Assembly (NCBI GenBank): GCA_012514775.1
Contig: JAAYZQ010000130.1
Location: forward strand, 1 to 40,125
Source: Anaerolineaceae bacterium
Lineage (GTDB): Bacteria; Chloroflexota; Anaerolineae; JAAYZQ01
DNA length: 40,125 bases
Direction of reading: 5' to 3'
Part shown: positions 16,267 to 23,843 of the stretch, piece by piece
Layout of the letters: every line of letters begins with the position of its first letter
Numbering within the stretch: the first letter of the stretch is position 1
Notes under the pieces: model-generated
Told to the model about the DNA's origin: nothing
The model's database searches: none
What the model saw: the letters and a program-made list of their open reading frames with translations, nothing else
Program-made: the position numbers and the translations under genes

Positions 16267-18681
16267 CTACGCGGCTACCGGGGCCAGTCGCACGCCGAGG
16301 CCCTGCAGGGCGGCGATGAGACCAGTCTGGAGGTCGGAGAGGGTTTCGATACCGCTCCAGTCGATGCCGAGGTCGACCACGGTTTCGGCCACGGCGTCCG
16401 AGACGCCGGTGATGATGGTCCGGGCACCCTTCAGGCGGGCGGCCTGGATCGTCTTGTTGAGGTGGTTGGCCACGCCCGAGTCCACCAGGGGCACGCCGGT
16501 AATGTCCAGGATAACCACCCTGGCCCGGTGGCGGCTGATGCCGGCCAGGAGGACGCGCATGATGTCCTTGGCGCGCAGCGAGTCGATACTGCCGATGAGG
16601 GGCATGACCAGGATGCGGTCCATGATGGGGATGACGGGCGTGGACAGCTCCTGTATGGCCCGCTGTTGGGCCTCGAGGATCTCTTGCTGGAGGCGCTCCG
16701 TCTCGCGCCTGCTCCGCAGGGCGAGGACGCCGTAGGACAGGCTGTTGGCCAGGTCGACCAGCAGCTCGACCTCGCGGGCGTCAAAGGCGTCGATCTCCCG
16801 GGCATAGATCGTCAGGGCAGCAAAGGGCTCGCCTTCAGAGAGCAAGGGCAGGGCAATGATGGAGTTAAAGCCTCGCTTCCGGGCTTCGTGGCCCCAGGGC
16901 CCGAGGTCCGCGTCCTGGCTGGTGTTGCGCACGATGGTGGGCTGCCGCGAGCGTATGCTCTTGCCCACCGGGCCGCGGCCCAGGGATGCGTCGGAGCCCA
17001 TCGGCGCGTCGGCCCAGGTAAGCTTGATGGTCTCCAGGTACCCGTCGTCGGCGCCGGCCCTGGCCAGGGGGTGGATGGATTTGGCCTCATCGTGTTCCAC
17101 GGAGGCGATCCAGGCCATGATGTACTGGCCGGCGTCCACCACGATCTGGCAGACGGCGTTGAGGAGCTCGTCCTCGCTCTTGGCCCGCATGGCGGCCTGG
17201 TTGCAGCGGCTGAGGACCGTGAGGGCCCGGTTGACCCGCCGCAGCTCTTCCTGGGCATGGACGGCCTGGCGGGTGCGTTCCTCGACCTCGGCCTCGATGC
17301 GCATCCCGACTTGCTTGCGCTCGGTGATGTCCTGCACCACGCCGATGAGCCCCCGCAGGCTGCCGTCGGCGTCGGCAAAGGTCGCCTTGTTAAAGATGAC
17401 TTCGTGCATTGTGCCGTCGGCGTGGCGCAGCGTGGCGTCATAGGTCTGGACGCCGGGATTGGCGAGGAGGGCCTCGTCCATGGCGTGATACTTGTCGACG
17501 AGCTCCGCGTCGTCGAAAACATCATAGACCGTCTTGCCCAGGACCTCGTCCTTGGTGCGCCCCAGGAAGTCGAGATAGGCCTGGTTGCACTCGATGTACA
17601 CACCGCTGCTGTCCTTGACAAACACCGGGTTGGGCAGGTTGTGGAGGAGGGTGTCCAGGAAGCGCTGCGACTGCTGCAGCTCGGCCATGGTGGCCTGGGT
17701 TTCCTCGGCCAGGCGCGTGCCCTCGATGGCGATGGCGATCTGGCCGGCCAGCCCCACCAGCAGGACCTCGTCCTCTTCGCCCAGGGCGCCGGGCCGGTCG
17801 CTCTGAACGTCCAGGACGCCCAGCACCTCGTCGCGCATCTTGATGGGGACGGCAAGCTCTCCACAGGTGTCGGGCAGGTCGGGGTGGGGCAGCCAGTTGG
17901 GGTCCTGGCGCACATCGGTAGCCAGGACCGGCTTCCCGGTGGCCGCCGCCGTCCCGACGACGCCCCGGCCGTAGGGCAGCCGGTGTTGGGCGGCCTTCAT
18001 CTTGTGGCCGGGCTGGCCAAAGCCCTCCACGACGACCATGCTGCCCGCGCTCTTGTCGTGGCGAAAGATCTGGACGTGATAGTAGCCCAGGCGCTCCTTG
18101 ACGAGGGTCACTACACGGCGGTAGAGCTCGTCCAGGGCGGGTGCCATGGCGATCTCCTGGGCAATCTCGGTTCCGGTCTCGACCTGGCGCACGCGCTGTG
18201 CCAGCGACTGACGGATGCTCTCTTCCATGCGCTTGCGCTCGGTGACGTCGACCGAGACTCCCAGGACGCGCCGGGCGACGCCGTCGGGGTCGATGATGGG
18301 CCGCTTGGTGGCCTGCATCCAATGGATGTTGCCCTCCGAGTCGGTCAGGGGCCGGTCGGGAATGAGCGTCTCCTGGAGCGAATCGATGATCTCCAGGTCG
18401 TCCAGGTGAAACTGCTTCGCCTGTTCCTCGGGGGCGAAATCGGCGTCGGTCCTGCCGACCACGTCTTCGGTGGTGGTGCCATAGATGCGGGCCAGGGCTT
18501 CGTTGGCCAGCACAAAACGGCCCTCCCGATCCTTGACAAAGATCAGGTTGGGGTTCATATCGATGACCTGGCGGAAAAAGGCGCGCTGCTCCTCAAGCTC
18601 CTTGATCATCTGTTGCAGGCTGGCTATTGCCGGTGTATCATTGCCCTCGGGCTGTGGTGCGCTCTTGGGGCGCTTGGCCAT
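16267..18681 (-). CDS. rsbR: RsbR-type sensor: PAS-GAF-PAS-GAF-STAS
   Basis: This 804-residue cytoplasmic protein has PAS (about 30-150), GAF (about 165-310), PAS (about 325-440), coiled coil, GAF (about 475-640) and a C-terminal STAS domain (about 670-790). The STAS carries DITGVPLVDSGVAN, where Ser takes the place of Thr171 of Bacillus subtilis RsbR, and VAETVVDLGIDW, where the Thr205 equivalent is kept. RsbR proteins co-assemble with RsbS into the stressosome, their N-terminal domains forming the sensory turrets. Four sensor domains here are far more than the single globin-like turret of B. subtilis. The ATG at 18681 follows GGGAGG. It lies 33 nt after a shorter STAS gene of nearly identical sequence. 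Confidence 0.9.
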   Translation of the reverse strand: MAKRPKSAPQPEGNDTPAIASLQQMIKELEEQRAFFRQVIDMNPNLIFVKDREGRFVLANEALARIYGTTTEDVVGRTDADFAPEEQAKQFHLDDLEIIDSLQETLIPDRPLTDSEGNIHWMQATKRPIIDPDGVARRVLGVSVDVTERKRMEESIRQSLAQRVRQVETGTEIAQEIAMAPALDELYRRVVTLVKERLGYYHVQIFRHDKSAGSMVVVEGFGQPGHKMKAAQHRLPYGRGVVGTAAATGKPVLATDVRQDPNWLPHPDLPDTCGELAVPIKMRDEVLGVLDVQSDRPGALGEEDEVLLVGLAGQIAIAIEGTRLAEETQATMAELQQSQRFLDTLLHNLPNPVFVKDSSGVYIECNQAYLDFLGRTKDEVLGKTVYDVFDDAELVDKYHAMDEALLANPGVQTYDATLRHADGTMHEVIFNKATFADADGSLRGLIGVVQDITERKQVGMRIEAEVEERTRQAVHAQEELRRVNRALTVLSRCNQAAMRAKSEDELLNAVCQIVVDAGQYIMAWIASVEHDEAKSIHPLARAGADDGYLETIKLTWADAPMGSDASLGRGPVGKSIRSRQPTIVRNTSQDADLGPWGHEARKRGFNSIIALPLLSEGEPFAALTIYAREIDAFDAREVELLVDLANSLSYGVLALRSRRETERLQQEILEAQQRAIQELSTPVIPIMDRILVMPLIGSIDSLRAKDIMRVLLAGISRHRARVVILDITGVPLVDSGVANHLNKTIQAARLKGARTIITGVSDAVAETVVDLGIDWSGIETLSDLQTGLIAALQGLGVRLAPVAA
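16536..16613. repeat. Direct repeat copy A (within rsbR STAS)
   Basis: These 78 bases match 18981-19058 at all but one position by eye (A against G at one site, third codon position). They encode the SIDSLRAKDIMRVLLAGI segment of the STAS domain. The identity is far higher than in the flanking parts of the two STAS domains, which suggests recent gene conversion or recent duplication. Confidence 0.8.
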
Positions 18682-18714
18682 TTCTTCCTCCCTTGCGTGC
18701 TGTTGTGTCTGCTA

Positions 18715-19290
18715 CTATGACATGGCAGTGATGCGGTAGCCCAGGCTGGCCAGGGCTGCTCGCAGCCCACCGTGGAGGTCGCCCAGCGTCTGGATACCAG
18801 ACCAATCGATTCCGAGGTCGACAATGGTTTCGGCCACCGCCTCGGTGATCCCTGTGACAATAACCTGCGTGCCCTTGAGCCGGGCCGCCTTGATGGTCTT
18901 GTTCAGGTGGTTGGCCACGCCCGAGTCGACGATGGGCACCCCGGTGATATCCAGGATGACCACGCGGGCGCGGTGCTGGTTGATGCCGGCCAGGAGGACG
19001 CGCATGATGTCCTTGGCGCGCAGCGAGTCGATGCTGCCGATGAGGGGCATGACCAGGACGCCGCCCCTCGGAGTGTCGACGATGGGGATAACGGGTGTGG
19101 ACAGCTCCTGGATGGCCCGCTGCTGCGCCTCGATGACTTCTTGCTGGAGGCGCAGCCCTTCGGCCTCCGAGCGCTCGCGCTCGGCGCGCTGCTCCTGTTC
19201 GGACCTCGTCGCCCCCTCCAGGAGTGCTTCCAGCTCGGCAACGCGACATCGTAGCGCCTGGAGCGTCTGCTCATCGGCGGTGTTGCTCAT
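18715..19290 (-). CDS. rsbR: Short RsbR-type STAS protein with coiled-coil N-terminus
   Basis: This 191-residue protein has an N-terminal coiled coil (about 5-60, rich in Glu, Gln and Arg) and an RsbR-type STAS domain (about 65-190). The latter has DITGVPIVDSGVAN and AETIVDLGIDW, so both phosphorylation positions hold Ser/Thr. The linker EAQQRAIQELSTPVIPI is shared almost exactly with the long RsbR gene next door. It has no sensor domain. It may insert into stressosomes as a non-sensing subunit that sets turret density, or receive signals through its coil. An insertion of about five residues (TPRGG) sits before the second strand. The ATG at 19290 follows AAAGGA, and its start overlaps cheR by 4 nt. 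Confidence 0.88.
   Translation of the reverse strand: MSNTADEQTLQALRCRVAELEALLEGATRSEQEQRAERERSEAEGLRLQQEVIEAQQRAIQELSTPVIPIVDTPRGGVLVMPLIGSIDSLRAKDIMRVLLAGINQHRARVVILDITGVPIVDSGVANHLNKTIKAARLKGTQVIVTGITEAVAETIVDLGIDWSGIQTLGDLHGGLRAALASLGYRITAMS
18981..19058. repeat. Direct repeat copy B (within short rsbR-type gene)
   Basis: This is the partner of 16536-16613, with one mismatch in 78 bases by eye, in the same orientation and the same reading frame of the STAS domain. Confidence 0.8.
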
Positions 19291-20870
19291 GGGTACCGTT
19301 CCTTTCCTTCGTGCTTGCGGATGCTGCCGGGCCTGGCCTGGGCCCGCCACTGGCGTTGCTGGCGCACGACCGTTTCCCGCAGGCGGGCGGCGGTGATGCC
19401 CCCCGAGCCGGGCAGGACCTCGTCCGGCGGGTGAAGGTCGAGCAATCGCCGGGCATTCTCCAGCGCCTTTAGAGCCTGGGGCAGCTCGCCACGACTGTGA
19501 TACAGGTCCGCCAGCCCAAAGTAGCCCAGGATAGAGTGGCGGTCAATGTAGACCACCTTTCTCATAGCCACCAGGGCCTCGTCCAGCCTGCCCTGGTGCT
19601 GGAGCACAAGGGCCAGGGTATAGTAGGCGTCGATGGTGAGGCAGTCCAGGTCGATGGCCTCCTCGCACCAGCGTTCGGCCTCTTGCCAGTGGCCCAGGTT
19701 GGCATAGACCTGGCCGAGAAGTACGCAGCACTCGGCACTGCCAGGGCGGTTGCTGGCGGCGCGCAATAGCAGGCTGCGCGCCTCTTCGACATGGCCGAAC
19801 TCCAGGAGCTCGCGGGCCTGTTGCACCGGGTCCCCCTCGCTTTCCGGGCGCGGGGGAGTGGCGGGTGCCTGCCCCGGTGGGGGAGTCTCCGGGGCAGGCG
19901 TGACCGCCTGTGAAAGCGCCGCCTGGGAGGTGCGGGTGGGCTGCAGGAACTCTTTCCGCAGTTCTCCTGGCCGTTGCCGCGCCGCGGCCTCCCAGGCAGC
20001 GGGCGCCACCACCCCGTTGTAGGGACGCCGGAAGATGACTGCATCTGGAAACGTGTGGACCTGGAAGCGGTGGTAGGTACCTGGCGAAGGCTCCGCGTGG
20101 CCCACCACGAGCCAGCCTCCGTCCACCAGGGCCTCGTACAGGCGACTGACCACGTGGCGCGTGGCCGCCTGGCTGAAATAGATCGTCACGTTGCGGCAGA
20201 GCACGAGGTCCATGAGGGCAGTGTTGGTTGCAAAGCTGGGAAAATCGGTGCCGGCGAGGTTGAGGCGCTGGAAGGTCACCATGCGCTGCACCTCGGGACG
20301 GAGGATCCAGCGCTTTTCCCTCTGCTCGAAAAAGCGAGAGCGTGCTTCCCGGGCCCGCTCTTCGCGAAAGGCCCATTCGCCGTACTCGGCGGTGCGGGCG
20401 CGCTGCAAGGCCTCGGCGTTGACGTCGCTGCCGAGGATGGTAATAACCCAATCGTCCGCGTCGGGCAGCAGGTCGCGAACCATCATGGCCAGCGAATAGG
20501 GCTCCTCGCCGCTGGCGCAGCCGGCGCTCCACAGGCGCAAGACGCGGACCGACCGGCGGCGCTCGATGATGTCGGGCAGAATGTGATCGTAGAGGGCATT
20601 GAATTGGCCGGCGTCGCGGAAAAAGTAGGTCTCGCCGACGGTCAGCGCGTTGACCAGCCGGTCCATCTCCAGGGCGCCCGTCTGCGGATCCTGGATCAGG
20701 CAGTAGTACTCGTCGAGGTCCTGGCAGGTAGAGGCGGCGAATGCCTGGCGCAGCCCGCGCTCCAGGTCGGCCTGGCGCCTGGGAGGAAACGACAGGCCAA
20801 AGCGCTCCTCGACGGCCCGGGCGAAGCGCTGCAGCCGCTCGTCGGGCAGCGGCTCGGTTGCGGGGTTCAC
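19287..20870 (-). CDS. cheR: CheR-type chemoreceptor methyltransferase with TPR tail
   Basis: This 527-residue protein has an N-terminal helical CheR domain and the SAM-dependent methyltransferase domain. The substrate-side motif is ALTVGETYFFRD, the SAM loop is LWSAGCASGEEPYS, and ILGSDVNAEAL and LVLCRNVTIYFS follow. CheR methylates glutamates of chemoreceptors. After a proline-rich linker (about 290-350) come roughly four tetratricopeptide repeats (about 355-490), a fusion seen in several alternative chemosensory systems and probably used for targeting, which fits the lack of a tethering pentapeptide on the MCP. The start is GTG at 20870, overlapping the upstream cheW by 4 nt. Confidence 0.93.
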   Translation of the reverse strand: MNPATEPLPDERLQRFARAVEERFGLSFPPRRQADLERGLRQAFAASTCQDLDEYYCLIQDPQTGALEMDRLVNALTVGETYFFRDAGQFNALYDHILPDIIERRRSVRVLRLWSAGCASGEEPYSLAMMVRDLLPDADDWVITILGSDVNAEALQRARTAEYGEWAFREERAREARSRFFEQREKRWILRPEVQRMVTFQRLNLAGTDFPSFATNTALMDLVLCRNVTIYFSQAATRHVVSRLYEALVDGGWLVVGHAEPSPGTYHRFQVHTFPDAVIFRRPYNGVVAPAAWEAAARQRPGELRKEFLQPTRTSQAALSQAVTPAPETPPPGQAPATPPRPESEGDPVQQARELLEFGHVEEARSLLLRAASNRPGSAECCVLLGQVYANLGHWQEAERWCEEAIDLDCLTIDAYYTLALVLQHQGRLDEALVAMRKVVYIDRHSILGYFGLADLYHSRGELPQALKALENARRLLDLHPPDEVLPGSGGITAARLRETVVRQQRQWRAQARPGSIRKHEGKERYP

Positions 20871-21376
20871 GACAGCGCGTCCCCGGCGGGCTCGTGGCCT
20901 GCCATCGTTAGCCCGGGCAAAAGCTCGGCCGCCAGGGCCAGGGCCTGCCTTTGTTCTGGATCAAAGAGCTCCTCCGGCTCGATCAAGACCGCCAGGCGGC
21001 CTGCCACCTGGGCCAGGGAGCGCAGCACCGGCGACTGGCCCAGCTCTGCCGGCAAGAGCTCGCCGGCGGGCTGGAGGTCGCCGGCCGGAAAGTCGAGCAC
21101 GTCTAGCACCTCGTCGACCACCAGGCCAACCAGGCTGCCGCCAATGCAGGCCAGGATGATGGGCGTGTAGAGCAGGTAGGGCGCTGCCGCCAGCCCGATG
21201 TGCCGGCGCATGTCGACAACCGGCACGGCCTGGCCGTGGACGCTGATGGCGCCAGCCACCTGCTCCGGGACGTCGGGCAGGGGCGTGATGGTCTGCATGG
21301 GGATGATCTGCTGGATGGTCTCCAGGGGAAGGCCGTAGATCTGGCCTCCCAGCCGGAAGGTCAGGTAGCTGTCCAT
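20867..21376 (-). CDS. cheW: CheW-type coupling protein (operon front)
   Basis: This 169-residue protein consists of one CheW domain (FRLGGQIYGLPLETIQQIIPM, in which the first strands are clear, then VAGAISVHGQAVPVVDMR and LVGLVVDEVLDVL). It should couple the MCP to CheA; having two CheW genes in one operon allows arrays of mixed composition. The C-terminal 50 residues are an acidic/leucine-rich extension. It overlaps cheY by 16 nt upstream and cheR by 4 nt downstream, so it is translationally coupled on both sides. Confidence 0.88.
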   Translation of the reverse strand: MDSYLTFRLGGQIYGLPLETIQQIIPMQTITPLPDVPEQVAGAISVHGQAVPVVDMRRHIGLAAAPYLLYTPIILACIGGSLVGLVVDEVLDVLDFPAGDLQPAGELLPAELGQSPVLRSLAQVAGRLAVLIEPEELFDPEQRQALALAAELLPGLTMAGHEPAGDALS

Positions 21377-21774
21377 GCAGTGTTTGCTTCCCGTTGCGTG
21401 GCGTCTTCTTCCAGCATCTCTTCCACCAGGGCGACAAATTCTCGCAGGCTGAAAGGTTTGGGCAGGTAGCGCGCCCCCAGGCGCTTGACCACCTCTTCCA
21501 CTTCCAGCGAGCCAAAGGCGGTGATGAGGATGGCACGCGTGTGGGGGCTGGCGGTGCGGACCTGCCGCAGCAGCTCCATGCCGCCCATGCCCGGCATACG
21601 CAGATCGGTGACCAGGAGGTCAAAGTGCTCGTTTTTCAGTTTCGAGAGAGCGGTCTCGGCCACGGGGCTGATCTCGACCCTGTAGTCCTCTCGGAGAGGA
21701 AACTCCAGGGCGCGACATAAGGCAAGCGCGATGCGCGGCTCGTCTTCGACTATCAGGATTTGCTTGGCTTTCAT
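21361..21774 (-). CDS. CheY-like receiver, first gene of the operon
   Basis: This 137-residue single receiver domain has acidic pocket IVEDEP, phospho-acceptor Asp57 in LVTDLRMPGMGG, switch Thr in LITAFGS and Lys in LPKPFS. It has no output domain. Its sequence is closer to NtrC/hybrid-kinase receivers than to flagellar CheY and differs clearly from the CheY at the operon end. It could be a phosphate sink or a separate output. The ATG at 21774 has a near-perfect ribosome binding site (GGAGGTGA) and lies about 58 nt after the predicted transcription start. Confidence 0.88.
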   Translation of the reverse strand: MKAKQILIVEDEPRIALALCRALEFPLREDYRVEISPVAETALSKLKNEHFDLLVTDLRMPGMGGMELLRQVRTASPHTRAILITAFGSLEVEEVVKRLGARYLPKPFSLREFVALVEEMLEEDATQREANTAWTAT

Positions 21775-21838
21775 TGCCTCACCTCCTACCGCCAGGGAGG
21801 TACATTCAAGGCCACGGTGGGGTAAATCGCCCTCTGTT

Positions 21839-21867
21839 ATTATAGCACCTGACGGGCCGCGTGCCAT
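21839..21867 (-). promoter_or_regulatory. Promoter of the chemosensory-stressosome operon
   Basis: Read on the minus strand: a weak -35 (ATGGCA, 21862-21867), a 17-nt spacer and a perfect TATAAT (21839-21844) preceded by TG one base upstream (extended -10). The start would be near 21832. A perfect inverted repeat (CGTGCC at 21860-21865, GGCACG at 21872-21877) overlaps the -35 box and could be an operator. Confidence 0.6.
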
Positions 21868-22046
21868 TGCAGGCACGTTGCATCAAGATTGCGCTGCAAG
21901 CAGACAACGGTTACGGCTTGCATTGTCTCTTGACTGTCGCTGAGATCGTTGAGCACTGGCTTGGCAAGTTGCGTGTAGGGAGAAACGCCGGGCCGGCCCT
22001 CGGCGATCCCAGGCAACAGGACCGACTTTGCAACGGCCTTGAGCCA

Positions 22047-22075
22047 TTGCCAATTCGGAGAGAGAATGATATAAT
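22047..22075 (+). promoter_or_regulatory. Sigma-70-type promoter for the subtilase gene
   Basis: TTGCCA (22047-22052), a 17-nt spacer and TATAAT (22070-22075). The start should be near 22082 and the leader about 70 nt. The 21775-22152 gap between the divergent transcripts holds this promoter, the operon promoter at 21839-21867 and no gene I can support. Confidence 0.75.
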
Positions 22076-22152
22076 GGTGTTGGCGCCAGGTGGTGCGCCT
22101 TCCATGGATTGCGGGACCTGCCCGCTGCTCGAACACCGACAGGAGTCATCTC

Positions 22153-23412
22153 ATGACCAAGTTCATCGCACTACGCAGAGAACCACGAACCACGTTCCTG
22201 GGGCTGGAGGCCAGGCCGATGGTGGACAAGCGGATGCGGATTGCCCAGGACGCACCGGAGAGCCGGCGCTCCGAGGTGCTGCGCGAGATCGGCCTGGCGC
22301 GCGTGGAGTCCGACGAGCAGTTGCCCAAGGACGTGAACAAGTTTCAGCGCCTGGGCTATGCCGGGGCCTACGTGGTGGATACGGCAAACGACGTGATGGC
22401 CGCCAAGGCGCGGGAAGTGCTCACGCCCGACTATCACATCATGCCCGACATCGAGATGGGGCTGCCCAAGGCCATCCTGTCGCAGCGCTTTGTCCGCCGC
22501 CCGCGCCGCAAGAGCTACTGGCCCGCCGAGAGCGGGGTGGCAGAGGCCCACAGGCAGGGGATAACCGGGAAGGGCGTGCTGGTGGGTGTCCTGGATACCG
22601 GCATCGACGCCGACCACCTGGAGTTTCGAGACCGGCGGCTGCCGTTTCGCTACGTGCCCCTGCAGCCAACGGAGGGACAGATCCGCAGCGTGCGGGGTTT
22701 CGACACCAACGGCCACGGTACCCACGTGGCGGGCATCATTGCCGGGCGCAACGTGGGCGTGGCGCCCGACGTAGAGCTATTGGTGGCGGCGGTAATCGAG
22801 AGTGAGACGGTCAAAACGAGCCTGGAGCGGGTGATGGTGGCCCTGGACTGGATGCTGTCACACTTCCAGCTCCCGGAGAATGCCGACAAGCCATTCATCC
22901 TCAACCTGTCACTGGGCTTCCGGCCGGAGTGGATCGGGGTGACCGAGATACAGTCGGTGGTGGAGGGAATGCACCTGTTGCTGCGCACGCTGGTGATGGA
23001 TTTCGACGTGCTGCCGGTGGCCGCCATCGGCAACGACGGACCCGGCGTGGTGCGGGCGCCCGGCTACTTTCCGGAATGCCTGTCGGTGGGAGCCGTGGGG
23101 CCGGATCTGCGGCCGCCGTGGTTCAGCGGGAGTGGACTGTCGCCCGTGACCCAGGAGCCCGAACCCGACATCGCCGGCTATGGGGTCGCCGTATTGTCGG
23201 CGCTGGAGCGGGATCTGGACAGGGTCAGCATCTATGCCGAAAAGAGCGGCACGAGCATGGCCGCTCCCTACGTGACCGGGATTGCGGCCCTCACGGCTTC
23301 GGCCAACCCGGGGCTCCAGGGAGAGGCGCTGCGCCGCCGCATCCTGGACAATGCCCTGCGCCTGGAGGAAGGCGGCAGCCGGGTGGGGGCCGGATTGGCG
23401 AGGTTCATATAA
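22153..23412 (+). CDS. Subtilisin-like serine protease without signal peptide
   Basis: This 419-residue S8-family protease has an intact triad: Asp148 (VLDTGID), His188 (NGHGTHVAGI) and Ser368 (SGTSMAAPYV), with oxyanion residue Asn294 (IGNDG). Residues 1-115 form a prodomain-like region with a beta-alpha-beta pattern (AYVVDTANDVMAAKAREVL). There is no signal peptide or anchor, so it should stay in the cytoplasm unless exported by another route. The ATG at 22153 has AGGAG 7 nt upstream and its own promoter. A small gene begins 2 nt after its stop. Intracellular subtilases usually need tight inhibition, which makes the partner gene of interest. Confidence 0.93.
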   Translation: MTKFIALRREPRTTFLGLEARPMVDKRMRIAQDAPESRRSEVLREIGLARVESDEQLPKDVNKFQRLGYAGAYVVDTANDVMAAKAREVLTPDYHIMPDIEMGLPKAILSQRFVRRPRRKSYWPAESGVAEAHRQGITGKGVLVGVLDTGIDADHLEFRDRRLPFRYVPLQPTEGQIRSVRGFDTNGHGTHVAGIIAGRNVGVAPDVELLVAAVIESETVKTSLERVMVALDWMLSHFQLPENADKPFILNLSLGFRPEWIGVTEIQSVVEGMHLLLRTLVMDFDVLPVAAIGNDGPGVVRAPGYFPECLSVGAVGPDLRPPWFSGSGLSPVTQEPEPDIAGYGVAVLSALERDLDRVSIYAEKSGTSMAAPYVTGIAALTASANPGLQGEALRRRILDNALRLEEGGSRVGAGLARFI

Positions 23413-23414
23413 GA

Positions 23415-23834
23415 ATGGCGGCCAGAAGAAGGACGAGGCGAAGGATGGAATCGAGATACGACTCGAGCATGCTCACTTTCATGCTCACTCTGGAGCGCCC
23501 CTCTGTGGAGCAATTGCGCCACCACGAGCGGGGACAGAAGTACGTGCTCCTGAAGCAGAGCGCGCGGCAGATACGGGATCGGTTGGTGGAATGGATCGAT
23601 GAGAACGGGCTGGCGACCGACGTGGCTCGCGTGAGCGAGCCGACGGTCTTTAATACCCTATTCGTAACCTCGACCCCGTGGGCGGCCGAGCGGCTGAGCC
23701 ACGCACCGGGGGTGGTGGGCGTGGCGCCCACGGCTGCCGTCGAAGTCGATCTCCTCTCGGGCGAGGACGAGGAGGCGGCTACCGGCGACGAGGACGAGGC
23801 GCCGTCGCCGTACGATCTGGAAGAAGACGACTGA
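23415..23834 (+). CDS. Small acidic-tailed partner of the subtilase
   Basis: This protein of 139 residues (or 129 from the second ATG at 23445, which has a better-spaced GAGG) is not one I can assign to a family with certainty. Its middle (LVEWIDENGLATDVARV, then FNTLFVTSTPWAAERLSHA and GVVGVAPTA) has the beta-alpha-beta pattern and closing 'V..V.P' strand seen in I9-type subtilisin propeptides and inhibitors. The last 30 residues are strongly acidic (Asp/Glu). There is no signal peptide. It starts 2 nt after the subtilase stop, so the two are almost surely co-translated. An inhibitor or folding chaperone of the protease is the best guess. Confidence 0.7.
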   Translation: MAARRRTRRRMESRYDSSMLTFMLTLERPSVEQLRHHERGQKYVLLKQSARQIRDRLVEWIDENGLATDVARVSEPTVFNTLFVTSTPWAAERLSHAPGVVGVAPTAAVEVDLLSGEDEEAATGDEDEAPSPYDLEEDD

Positions 23835-23843
23835 GGTCCGAAC

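Noticed and set aside
16462..18720. A 752-codon open frame on the plus strand opposite the PAS/GAF-STAS gene
   Set aside because: It is a mirror of a well-conserved gene, with no promoter or ribosome binding site that fits.
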